This document shows, piece after piece, positions 31,508 to 41,453 of a DNA stretch of 64,000 bases. The notes under the pieces were generated by a model. The model was not told where the DNA came from and made no database searches. It was given only the letters and a program-made list of their open reading frames with translations. Position 1 is the stretch's first letter; every line of letters begins with the position of its first letter. Both the position numbers and the translations under genes were made by a program. Source of the DNA: Rehmannia glutinosa. Lineage: Eukaryota; Streptophyta; Magnoliopsida; Lamiales; Orobanchaceae. Location: the NCBI GenBank assembly GCA_016081115.2, contig JABTTQ020001086.1:186001-250000 (forward strand). Direction: 5' to 3'.

Positions 31508-34279
31508 TTGTTCATGTCAGATTCCGGTTCTTCTCCACCGGAAGCCCATATTCCTTCTGATAATCCGATTCCTCCTAAGTCATATGCAAATGTGACTGGA
31601 TCTTCTTCTTCAAATCATGTTCAACTTTCGTTTGATCCAAAGATTGTAGTTCCAGTTGGCACCTCCAGAAATGAAGATGGAAAAAAGGTTCTTTGCATTT
31701 CTTCTTCGCAGAGAGAACGCCTAGCAGCGGCTTGGAAACTTACATTGGTTGGAAAGTTCTCATTTGCCATCCCGAGCCCCAAAGGAATTGATTCTGGTTT
31801 ATCAGCTTTGAGATTGAAGGGGCCTTTCTCATGGAGTTTTGCGAATGCTTCACATATAATCATCAAGTTTCAGCTTGAAGAAGACTATAACAGATTATGG
31901 ATGGGCACTTTGTGGTCGCTTGGTGACTGTCCCATGCGTGTGTTTAAATGGACACCGTCTTTTAATCCAAGAATGGAAGCACCCATTGCACCAGTTTGGA
32001 TCCGCTTACCAGGTTTGCCAATCCATTTGTTTGATTATCATGTCTTATTTGCAATTTGTAAGGAGATAGGAAATCCTCTCCAAGTTGACTCTCCCACAGC
32101 CAGACGAACAAGGTTATCCATGGCTCGAGCTTGTGTTGAAATTGATTTATTAAAAGAGAGGGTTGAAGAAATCATCATTGCATTTGATGAAGTTAGACAT
32201 GTGCAGAAAATAATCTATGAGAGAGTGCCAGATTATTGTCTCCATTGCAAACACATTGGTCATAATGTTGAGGTATGCTATATGAATGGGAACAAAACTC
32301 GACCACCACCGCCGGTGAGACGTCCGGCCAGAAGCGAGGGTTTGAAAGAGCAAGAGGCTAACTTTCGAAAGGATGCAGTTGGAAATGCAAAGGATAATAT
32401 GGGAATTTCTAATGGGTTAAAAAATCAAGTATTAAATGGGTCTAACCCTAAAGAAGAAGGCTCCAACCCTACGTGGACTTTAGTTCGAAAAAAGGGCCCT
32501 AAAGAGACTGGTTTTGTGCCTAAAGCCATGATGGAGATTGCAAAAAAATCTGAGCATGTTTATTTTGCATCGAATTCTCAAAAAAGTTCAAAAGATTCGA
32601 ACACTTTTGGTGTTTTAGAAAATCAGCCGTTGGATGAGTCTGATATTTTAACAAAGGGTGTTGATAATGGTATTGATTTGACTCTAGTTGGTCATAGTAG
32701 GGAGGCAACCAATAAGGACAACCTGGCTACTGAGCGTGCGATCGATGTGGACGGTTTTGAAGTTGGAAAAATTATTCCTTTAAGTGATAATGGGTTGTCT
32801 AAGTGTCCCACTCACTCAATTCCAACATTGTCTGACATTGAAGTGGGTAAACATACGCCTGATATTAATCTGGGTGATGGGTTTAATAAAACTTTGGGTA
32901 CCACTAAGGATTGTCTCTTGGGTCCACCATTATTGAAATTGCAAATGCATCATGTTCAGGCCACTAAGGAGGATAATTTGATAATTGAGCCTCTTTGTAA
33001 TACTATGACCGACCCAATTGAGAATAACCTGGACGCTTTTCCGGATACCAATACTAAATCTGATAATGATTTGGATAAGGATGCTTTGATGGAAGAAGGT
33101 GAGATTTTATCTCCCAAAAATTCGAAACAGACGTCTGGAATTTTGGAAAATGGTGCAGCTTGCAAATCACTTGAGTTGCATGAAAATAGGAATCATGAGA
33201 GATTACTTGATTCACGTGAACTGCAGGATTTAAATGCAAACTTGGTCTTGGGCTACAAATCAACATCTAATCTGGGAAAGGAAATTATTCAAAGTTCAAA
33301 CTTACCTATTTTGAATTTTGAGGAAGGTCAACTGTTTGATCGTAATTTACAGATAGGGGCTGTTTTTTCGGATACTGGGAGCATGGATAATGGCCATAAA
33401 TTGAGGGAAAATTGTTTGCTTGAGGATGGGGAGATTGGGTCACCATATTTGGACCATATTGAATGCATGCAAAGAAGACCCACTCAATTACGTAAGTTGC
33501 ATGCAAGTTTGCATGCAAATTTGCATGAAAATTTAGATATGGGCCCGCCTGATTTGGCTAAAGAAGTATTGGAATTGGGTCATTCAAATTCCAGCACATT
33601 TGTTCCCATTAAATCTGATAAGCTTTATTTAAATAATGGGCCCATTTCTCAAGCCCATGTTCTTCAAGTCCATCATCAAATTGCTACTGGTCCTTTTTGT
33701 CTCCGTAATCAGGCCCAACAATTTTCATCCACCTCTATGTCAAGCTCATCTCATTATAACGAGCTGCCCGATGACCAAAATAAGTCAACCCACAATCACA
33801 CGGCCTCACATGATTCATCAGCCCACATTAATTCAGCCCAAATTAGTTGTAAAGTCCATTCTAATTCTGCAGCCCAAGCTTATGACAGCCCGCACTCAGA
33901 TTCTGTTAATTCGTCAGCCCACCCACCGGATGTCCTTGAAGCTGGTCACACCTTACTAGCTTCTATTGATGGATTTATCAACTTGGCCCAGTCTACTTCC
34001 GCCCACATCGAAGCAAATGACATTAGTATTGCTGACAGAACTATTGAGCCTCAAAAAATTATTATAACCCAGTTACAACATTCAAAGCAACAGAAACAGG
34101 GGAATAATACGAGTAAAGCAGACACTTCGAAAAAAATTGGCTCTCAGAAAATTCCGAAGTCACCAAAAAAGGGCAAAAAATCGGGAAAGCTCATGCATGC
34201 ATTTCTCTCGAAAGGTGGCACCCCACGAACTCAGAATCGATCAGGTGTTCCCGATTCCTCTTCTCATTCTACTTTTTAA
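31508..34279 (+). CDS. LINE ORF1, DUF4283 and zinc-knuckle RNA-binding protein
   Basis: ORF1 proteins of plant L1 elements bind the element RNA and form the retrotransposition particle. Residues about 70-175 are a DUF4283 domain (AAWKLTLVGKFSF, LWMGTLWSLGDCPMRVFKW), followed by WIRLPGLPIHLFDYH and a second conserved block around residue 200. A CCHC knuckle CLHCKHIGHNVEVC begins at residue 244. The remaining about 660 residues are low-complexity, acidic and Asn/Ser/His-rich, with an internal ASLHANLHENL duplication near residue 665, and end in a basic tail (KKGKKSGK). The frame is intact from ATG to TAA, longer than most plant ORF1 proteins. The stop lies two bases before the ORF2 start. Confidence 0.9.
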   Translation: MFMSDSGSSPPEAHIPSDNPIPPKSYANVTGSSSSNHVQLSFDPKIVVPVGTSRNEDGKKVLCISSSQRERLAAAWKLTLVGKFSFAIPSPKGIDSGLSALRLKGPFSWSFANASHIIIKFQLEEDYNRLWMGTLWSLGDCPMRVFKWTPSFNPRMEAPIAPVWIRLPGLPIHLFDYHVLFAICKEIGNPLQVDSPTARRTRLSMARACVEIDLLKERVEEIIIAFDEVRHVQKIIYERVPDYCLHCKHIGHNVEVCYMNGNKTRPPPPVRRPARSEGLKEQEANFRKDAVGNAKDNMGISNGLKNQVLNGSNPKEEGSNPTWTLVRKKGPKETGFVPKAMMEIAKKSEHVYFASNSQKSSKDSNTFGVLENQPLDESDILTKGVDNGIDLTLVGHSREATNKDNLATERAIDVDGFEVGKIIPLSDNGLSKCPTHSIPTLSDIEVGKHTPDINLGDGFNKTLGTTKDCLLGPPLLKLQMHHVQATKEDNLIIEPLCNTMTDPIENNLDAFPDTNTKSDNDLDKDALMEEGEILSPKNSKQTSGILENGAACKSLELHENRNHERLLDSRELQDLNANLVLGYKSTSNLGKEIIQSSNLPILNFEEGQLFDRNLQIGAVFSDTGSMDNGHKLRENCLLEDGEIGSPYLDHIECMQRRPTQLRKLHASLHANLHENLDMGPPDLAKEVLELGHSNSSTFVPIKSDKLYLNNGPISQAHVLQVHHQIATGPFCLRNQAQQFSSTSMSSSSHYNELPDDQNKSTHNHTASHDSSAHINSAQISCKVHSNSAAQAYDSPHSDSVNSSAHPPDVLEAGHTLLASIDGFINLAQSTSAHIEANDISIADRTIEPQKIIITQLQHSKQQKQGNNTSKADTSKKIGSQKIPKSPKKGKKSGKLMHAFLSKGGTPRTQNRSGVPDSSSHSTF

Positions 34280-34281
34280 TT

Positions 34282-37200
34282 ATGTCGATTAAATTCTTAA
34301 CGTGGAATGTGAGGGGTATCGCTAATCCGGGTAGCCAACGTCATTTGCATGCGTTAATTACTCGTCATAAATTGCCTTTTGTTGCGCTTTTAGAACCTAT
34401 GACTCTGCCTGAGTTTAGTTTCTATTGTCGTAGATTTGGCTTTGATAGTGGCTTGAGCAATTGTTCTAATCATATTTGGATTATGTCTGCTGCTCATTTA
34501 CATTTTGACATTCTTGTTGATCATGCACAACTATTACATTGTAGGTTGACATCTGCTTTGTTGCCTCAGCCTATTTATTTGACTTTTGTGTATGCTAAAT
34601 GTGATAGAGTAGCTAGATATGATTTGTGGGACACCTGCGTGAGATTGCAATTAGTACGGAGGGGTTACCTTGGCTTGTTAGTGGTGACTTTAATATCTTT
34701 TTGCATGATCACGAGAGGATTGGTGGTACTACTAATAGGTCGGATGAGATGTTGGATTTCGCTTACATGATTCTTGATTGTGAGTTATTTGATGCGGGGT
34801 GTGAGGGGCCTATCTTTACGTGGGCTAGAGGTGGGCTTGAGGAGAGACTTGATAGGGCTTTGTATAATGAACACCGGGCCGATACGTTTACTTCTTCGTT
34901 GTTACGCATTTATCTCGTGTTCGCTCCGATCATGCTCCTTTACTCATATTTTGTCGATTAGTCCCGCATGTGCCTCGTTCTTCCTTTCGATTTCAAAGAT
35001 ATGTGGATACGTCACCATACTTTTTTGCGGGTTGTCAAGGAAGCATGGGGGCATCCACCGGGTTGTTTTGGAATGAGGAGCTTGCGGCTCAAGTTGAATA
35101 GGGTCAAGCGGACTCAAGATTTGGAATTACCAGACGTTTGGTAATGTTTTTGATCGGGTCCAATGGCCGATGATGCGATTTCAGTGCTCATTTGTATATG
35201 ATAGCGATCCGTCTCACTCATCGGGTGAGCTACATCGTTGTGTGGTGAGTATGAGCTACGTTTGAAAATGGAGGAGGATTTTGGCGCCAGAAGAAAAGCT
35301 GCGATTAAGTGGGCGATCGAGGGGGAGCGCAGACTAAGTTTTTCCATGGATTTGTTAAACAGAAGAGGTGTCGCGCTAGGATCCACTCGATTGACGATGA
35401 TGGGGTAACGATTACGCAGGATTCTGAGATTCGGAAGTCGGCAGTTCAATTCTTTCAGTCTTTATTGACTTCTGACTTGGAGTATCTGACTCCCCCTGTC
35501 GATGAGTTCTTTCCCCGGCTTCCTGATTCCGTTGATCTTGATGGACTTTGTCTTATGCCAACGGTTCGGGAGGTTCGCGATGCGGTGTTTGGGATTGATC
35601 GATCCCCAGTGTTTGGGCACGATGGATTCTCATCTTTGTTCTTTCAGCACTGTTGGGATTTCGTCAGATCGGATGTTGAGGATGCGGTGGTTGACTTTTT
35701 CTCGGGTAATCTCATGCCGTCCACGTTCACGGCGACATCTATAGTTCTCATCCCGAAGGTTCCTCACCCTCGGAAGTGGACTGAGTTTCGGCCGATTAGC
35801 CTGTGCAACGTGACGAATAAGATTATCTCTAAGATTATGAATGCGCGGTTGGTCTCGATTCTGCCTTTGATTGTGTCGCCGAATCAGAGTGGTTTCACAC
35901 CCGGTCGTGTCATCTCGGATAACATTTTGCTCGCGCAGGAGCTTATCCATGATATCAGCTTAGCCACGGAGACTCCTAATGTGGTGATGAAGCTGGATAT
36001 GGCTAAAGCTTATGATAGGGTGCAATGGGATTTCTTGTATACAACTATGATTCACATGGGCTTCCCCGTTCGGTGGATTGATATGGTTGGTAGTTGTATT
36101 GAGCACTGCGGCTTCTCTCGATTCTCAGTTAATGGTATCCCTTTCCGGATATTTTCCTTCGACTCGGGATCGCGGCAGGGGGATCTCTATCTCTGCCTTG
36201 TTTGTTCTGGCGGCGGAGTATTTATCCCGGGGATTGGATTCCATTATTAGACGACAGGGATATGATTTATCGACGCGACGGGGTTTTTCGGTGACACATC
36301 CGCCTATCTTGATGATGTGGTTATCTTCACTAGGGCGTCGATGATGGCCTCGTCACGTTGAGGCACTTTTTCGGAGCACTATTCTCGCTCTTACGGCGGA
36401 TGGTCGGTGTCGAAGAGTAGATTCTTTCGGCCCCACGTTACATTGGACGGCTAGGAGCACATGGTTCATGAACCGACAAGCTTTGTTCGCGATGACTGCC
36501 GATGACTTATTTGGGTGTCCCTTTGTTCAAGCGGGCGAATGACGAAAGAGCTCTTTTCCCGGTGATTGAGAGGATGTTGGATAGAGTTCTTTGGGTGGTC
36601 GATCGACATCGTCCTTTGGTGGTAGGCTCGCTCTTATTCGAGCACGCTAATGGCCACCCCGTTGCATATTCTTGGTCATGCGGCCGCCAAAGACGATTCT
36701 TCGTCGATTGGAGCGGATCATGGCTAGATTCTTCGGGGCTCCTACACGGAAGAAGACCCATTGGATCGATTGGGATATTATCTGTCATCCTATTTCGAGG
36801 GTGGGTTGGGGTTGCGCCCGACTTTCGGATATTGCGATGCCTTCGATTTACAAGTTGTGGTGGAGGTTACGCGAGGGCCATTCGTTGTGGGCTCAATTCT
36901 TGATCGGCAAATCTTTATTCTACAATGGGCTCCGGTCTCCCAGAGAGCCTGTAACACATAATCATAGTCATCGGTGGAGGCGCTTGAGGCGGATCGGTAT
37001 TCGAGCCCATGAGCGGATTTTTGGTCTATGGCGGTGGTAGCCGTGTCGGTTTCCGGGATGATATTTGGTTTGGGCATAGCCGCTTGCGGATCATTGTTTG
37101 GATCGGCCATTGGGTCATATGACGGTTGATTGGTTCATTCGCGATGGTATGTGGGATAGAGACGGACTTTATCGGTCATGGTATCCGGATGTGGGCTTCC

Positions 37201-38433
37201 GAGAGTCTCATTGAGGATATATCAGGGGTTCCGATTCTTCCGGGGTCGGAGGATATCATGCGGTGGATGTTTACCTCTCATGGTGGGTTCTCTATGTCTT
37301 CGCTCGCTTGGGATTCTCTCCAGGGGTAGAAATGCTCGTAACCTTCTCGTATGGTGCCATTTGGAATGATGCTCTTATTCCTACTATCTCTATATTCCTT
37401 GGCGCCTCATTCGTAATCGTCTTCTGTGGATATCAAGCTTCAGGCACATGGCACTTCCTTGCCTCACGTTCGTTGTTGTTGCTTGAATAATCCACATTCA
37501 TCTCCTCAGTCGAATCTATCCCTCACCTCTTTTTGATGAATGATATCTTGCTCGGTCCGTGTGGAATCACTTTCTTCCTTGGTTTGACACTACACTTCCA
37601 CACACCACCGATATGATATTGTTCCTTTCATTTTGGAAGAATCGCACACACGGATCACACGAGCGCACTTGAGTTTCTTGGTTCCCTGCTTGATTTTATG
37701 GTTTGTGCGGGACGGAAAGGAATAGTGTCAAGCATCGACACATTCCTTTCTTGGCATCTCACATTATTTGGCGGTGGAGCGGTATCTCGGATTCTTGTTT
37801 CGGTCGGCGTTTGAGCCCTTTGGATTGGTCGGATGCTTCCCTACGGTGAGTTTTTGCGGGGGGAATGCTCCACCACGGGTTTCACGCGGGGCTCAGGGTG
37901 GTGATTTGGCGAGCCCCTCGGTCTCCTCGGATCAGGCGAACACGGATGGTTCATTTGATCGAGACACATTGATTCTTTGGCGGAGGATTGATTCGTGATC
38001 ATTTGGCGCGAGACTTATGTTGGCGTTTCACGATTCCTTCCGGGCGGTGTCAGCTTTCATGCCGAAGCTACTAGCGCTTGAGATCGGATTACGGCATGCC
38101 CGACGTTTTCACTTGATTTGGATCGAGTTAGACGCCGGCGGTGGTCACCACGATCACTACGGTGGCTCAGCTCTTGGCGGGTTTAAGACACACCACGATT
38201 CGCATTCGGAACATTTGAAGGACCTTGATTCGATTTCCCACATACACAGAGAGGGGAATCGACAAACAGATCACCTAGCGAGTTGGGAGCTGCTACCCTC
38301 GGGCGATCACATTGTTGATGAGGGCACGGTTTCTCACCACCTTGCGCTCATTCGGATGGACCATTTGGGATATCCGAGCTTGATTTTCATAGATCATTGG
38401 TTCTCCTATTATTCTTTAGATTTCTCTCTATGA
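34282..38433 (+). pseudogene. LINE ORF2: endonuclease, reverse transcriptase, RNase H, multiply frameshifted
   Basis: ORF2 begins MSIKFLTWNVRGIANPG, the apurinic-like endonuclease start. Further landmarks in shifting frames are LLEP (about 34390), GDFNIFLHDHERIGG (about 34685) and SDHAPLL (about 34925) for the endonuclease. The reverse transcriptase (35309-36330) has PISLCNVTNKIISKI, QSGFTPGRVISDNI, KLDMAKAYDRVQWDFL (motif A), SRQGD (motif B, 36170) and YLDDVVIF (motif C, about 36305). The zf-RVT region follows near 37255-37520. An RNase H domain lies around 37920-38400 (NTDGSFD, LALEIGLRHARR, REGNRQTDHLA). At motif B two Pro codons have each lost one C, so the lesions look like single-base losses. 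As written, it cannot make an active enzyme. Confidence 0.9.
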
Positions 38434-38606
38434 TAGTTTTTTAGATATCGTAGTGATAGGTTATTTGTTCTTTGATTTTCCCCCGCCTTGACGGGCATGA
38501 CATTGTATGACATTTTGATTATTTGATATACGATACGGGTAGGGGATCACGCCTCAATCCCCCCACCCCGGGGTGTTATTTTGATAAAAAAAAAAAAAAA
38601 AAAAAA

Positions 38607-38634
38607 GGTTTTAAAGGTAGGCTTGAGCCCATCA
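38607..38634 (+). repeat. 3' LTR remainder and right LINE target duplication
   Basis: GGTTTTAA (38607-38614) is the second target copy. AGGTAGGCTTGAGCCCATCA then completes the LTR, matching AGGTAGCTTTTGAGCCATTA at the end of the 5' LTR. Confidence 0.85.
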
Positions 38635-39811
38635 CATCTCATTAGTGGGGATAAAACATGACACCTATTAGTTTCGTGGCCTCCACCTTACAAATTGGCG
38701 AGGCCTTATCAGCATCTTCTAGCTATAATTAACAAATCACTCTTTTCATTACCAATTAAATATTTTATTTAATTCATTCTATTGATTTTATTAGTTGAAT
38801 CAAATACAATAACCCATTAGATAATCAATAACTGAATCTAAACTAAAGATCGTGACTTAATTATGAGAGTAATTTGTGTCAAAAGGAGCTTTTTGGATCC
38901 TCTATTTAATTTATACTCCATCACAGATTGCACTTAATGAATATTCGTCAAATATAAAATATTCATACTCATGTATTTGTTCAAAAACAAATTAGCATTT
39001 ATCGAACTAACGATGTTATTTTAAGTATATATAGATCTGAATTGCAAAAGGATTCCATTTACAAGCATCACCATCACTTTCAAGAGTTAATTGTGGGCAT
39101 TGATGCAGATTTAAAAATACAACTCTAATGTTTATCTACTTTATAATTTTATATCAAATTTAATAATTACCTTTCATTTTCGACCAGTTTTAATCCTGAA
39201 ACAGACGTCATTTATTCATGATTGTGACTTAAAATTGACAATTATTACCCATCAATTGGTTCGGCAAATGGTTACTTCGGAAATTTTGGAACACCAACTG
39301 CACATCACCAAGACCCTAATTTTTATTTATTAAGTAATCTTCACTAAAACAATTAACTTTTTTTTTGAAAAAAAAAATAAATTTACTATCATATTTCATA
39401 CTCAAGTAACAACTAACAATAATCCATCAACAATCTCAGTTATTAAGTATTAACATAAATTACAATAGAAAGAAATAAGTACTCACATTATCAGTGAAAG
39501 CCGAATCTAGAATCTCAAAGTTTTGGGTTCTGAATTTGTCACTTGAGCTAGGCCGCATTAGGCTCCCCAAAACTTTATAATATTGAGATTTTGGGTTTAA
39601 GTCTAATCCACAATTTTCAACTATGCTAAACTGCTTACGTAGGGGGGCACTTGCAGGGGATTATATTAAGTGCAACTGAAATTCAAGAACATGCGCGTAA
39701 GATTTTTATTATTGTTGACAAAGGAACGTTTCTAACATAGTTCAGGAAAAAAAAAAAAAAACTAGTTGAAAGCTTGAAAGAGACAAAGGCGAGTATTATA
39801 TATATGTATAA
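38635..39811. other. Intergenic AT-rich DNA, no gene seen
   Basis: I see no domain, RNA gene or paired transposon ends. The segment is AT-rich with short A and T runs. Confidence 0.4.
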
Positions 39812-39986
39812 TTTAAAAACTACACTACAATTTAGCCTAATTGCAAAACCAATTATCTTTCAAAATTACTAAATGCTTCCCTTAAGGTATTACAAACAAC
39901 CAATTTGTATTTGCTTAATAAATACCCATTCTTGAAGGTGCAATTTATAAAATAGAATAAATGTCTAGGAATATTTGTAATTAACC
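39812..39986. mobile_element. MITE, TAGGGATAATTA family, partial copy 4
   Basis: It contains TTTAGCCTAATTGCAAAACC on the left and TATTTGTAATTAACC on the right, in the pattern of the family, but with weaker ends. It abuts the complete copy at 39987. Confidence 0.45.
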
Positions 39987-40288
39987 TTAGGGATAATTAT
40001 AAAAACACCCCTGAGGTTTCGTTTAACTACAAAATAACCCAGACATATTTCAAAATCACAAAAAAAACCCTTCAGGTTTGTTTTTGTCTTAAATTTAAAA
40101 GGGGTAACTGTAATATTTTTGCAAATGTCAGTTTTTTTTTTTTTTTGAAATGTTATCGAAAATCACCGGGAAAAAAGTAAGACGAAATCAAACGTCAAGG
40201 GTTTTTTTTATATTTTTCAAAGAACTCTAGGTTTTTTTTTTTTTGTAATTATCCCAAACCTTATGGGTGTTTTTGTAATTATCCCTTA
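39987..40288. mobile_element. MITE, TAGGGATAATTA family, copy 5
   Basis: The left end TTAGGGATAATTATAAAAAC plus ACCCCTGAGGTTTCG is mirrored by CTTATGGGTG and TTTTTGTAATTATCCCTTA on the right. It is the most symmetrical copy in the window, about 302 bp and non-coding. Confidence 0.75.
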
Positions 40289-41453
40289 ACCTTATATATA
40301 TGTATATATATCAACCTTTCTTCCCATGGTGATTCTCAACCGCATGACGATGGTTTAGATCTCTGTACAGAATTTATCAGATTTTTTATGTCGCACTCTT
40401 ATTCTTATCTAATTAAGTGTGTCAATTTCTTCTGAGAAAATTATCCATAGCATTTTAGTAACACGTTTAAGGCCCAGTAAGATTCTCTGCGAATAAAGTT
40501 TATCTGAAGACAGGATTGCCCTCCATATTCATGACTAGTTGAGTTGCATGTATAAAAATTAAAGGGGAATAAGTATAAATTTTTAATATTTATTAGAATG
40601 TGACAATTATTGAGAGGCTAGTTGGGTCAAATTCGAGAATAAATAACATGACAATTTAGTTTGACTTTATCCACTGGTGGGTACTAAAATGCACCTCTTC
40701 ATGAGCTCCATCAGGAGGCCTTTCAGTAACTTGGTTTATCTATTTAGCATTGTTTTGATAATTTTAATGTTCATAATCATAGGCAAATGTACAAAAATAA
40801 ACTCACCCCCACGCCAGTGGAGATCATTGCCAATGTTTCAAAACTGAGTCTGGGAGCTTATAATCAACACTAAAAGCAAAGGAAAAACGTAACTCAAATC
40901 TCCTTTTCATGGAAGTCAAATAGATATACGGACTGTTTGCATCTAGATAGAAAAAACAGTTATTTTTTGATTTCCCACCGACATGCTGAGAATCACTTAA
41001 AGCTCTTTTTTAGAGCTTGCAGACACTTACCAAGCACAAAGTAGCATGAGATGGTATCAATATTTAAAAAAGAGAAAGAACAAAAAAAGGGAACGAGCCA
41101 CCTAATCAAACACGAGTCAACGATAAAAATGTATTCTGACAAACCAAATGGCAAAAATAGTGAATTATTGAGCATGTTCAGAAGAAAGTTCAAGATAACC
41201 ACATTATCACTGTTTGAAGACTGATGATAGTCGAATATTAAACTGCAAAAGAGCGTAAAAGCCGTTGACTCCCAAGAAAACACCAAGGATAATGTTAATA
41301 GGCACAATAGTGTCCTATCAAAATTCTAAATGCTTCAGTTTAATTTCCTTCAATAACTCTTTCATCTGAAGAAGCATAAGAATTAACAATCAGATACTTA
41401 CTACAATAACTTATTAATCTAATTTAACTTCAAACCAAATCGATGGTGTTAAA
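40289..41453. other. Intergenic DNA and 3' flank of COX6B
   Basis: No gene is seen. The open frame at 40993-41307 on the minus strand has no domain and lies just downstream of the COX6B stop, so it is probably untranslated flank. Confidence 0.4.

Larger units (their letters stand above)
31255..38606 (+). mobile_element. Full-length L1-type LINE in the Athila 3' LTR
   Basis: The non-LTR element is bounded by matching target duplications and ends in TTATTTTGAT plus 21 A residues (38586-38606). Its order is: 5' UTR of 253 bp, ORF1 (gag-like, DUF4283 plus zinc knuckle), ORF2 (endonuclease, reverse transcriptase, zf-RVT, RNase H), short 3' UTR. This is the standard layout of plant L1 LINEs, and the 7.35 kb length is full size. 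ORF1 is open for 923 codons while ORF2 is broken many times. Confidence 0.9.
25021..38634 (+). mobile_element. Athila/Tat-like Ty3 retrotransposon, interrupted by a LINE
   Basis: The unit runs from a 5' LTR (25021-25793) through primer site, gag and protease to a 3' LTR (29611-31254 plus 38607-38634) that is split by a LINE. The primer site TTGGCGCCGTTCGGGATTG follows the 5' LTR after a short AGTTT spacer, as in Athila and Tat elements. Before the 3' LTR stands GCTTGAGGACAAGCAAAG and a purine-rich stretch, again typical of this lineage. Reverse transcriptase, RNase H and integrase are absent from the 1.55 kb between protease and 3' LTR. Flanking pentanucleotides (CATAC and CATCT) match at only three positions, so the target duplication is decayed or the ends are off by a few bases. 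Confidence 0.85.

Noticed and set aside
25016..38639. A clean 5-bp target duplication for the Athila-like element
   Set aside because: CATAC and CATCT agree at only three of five positions. I do not claim it.
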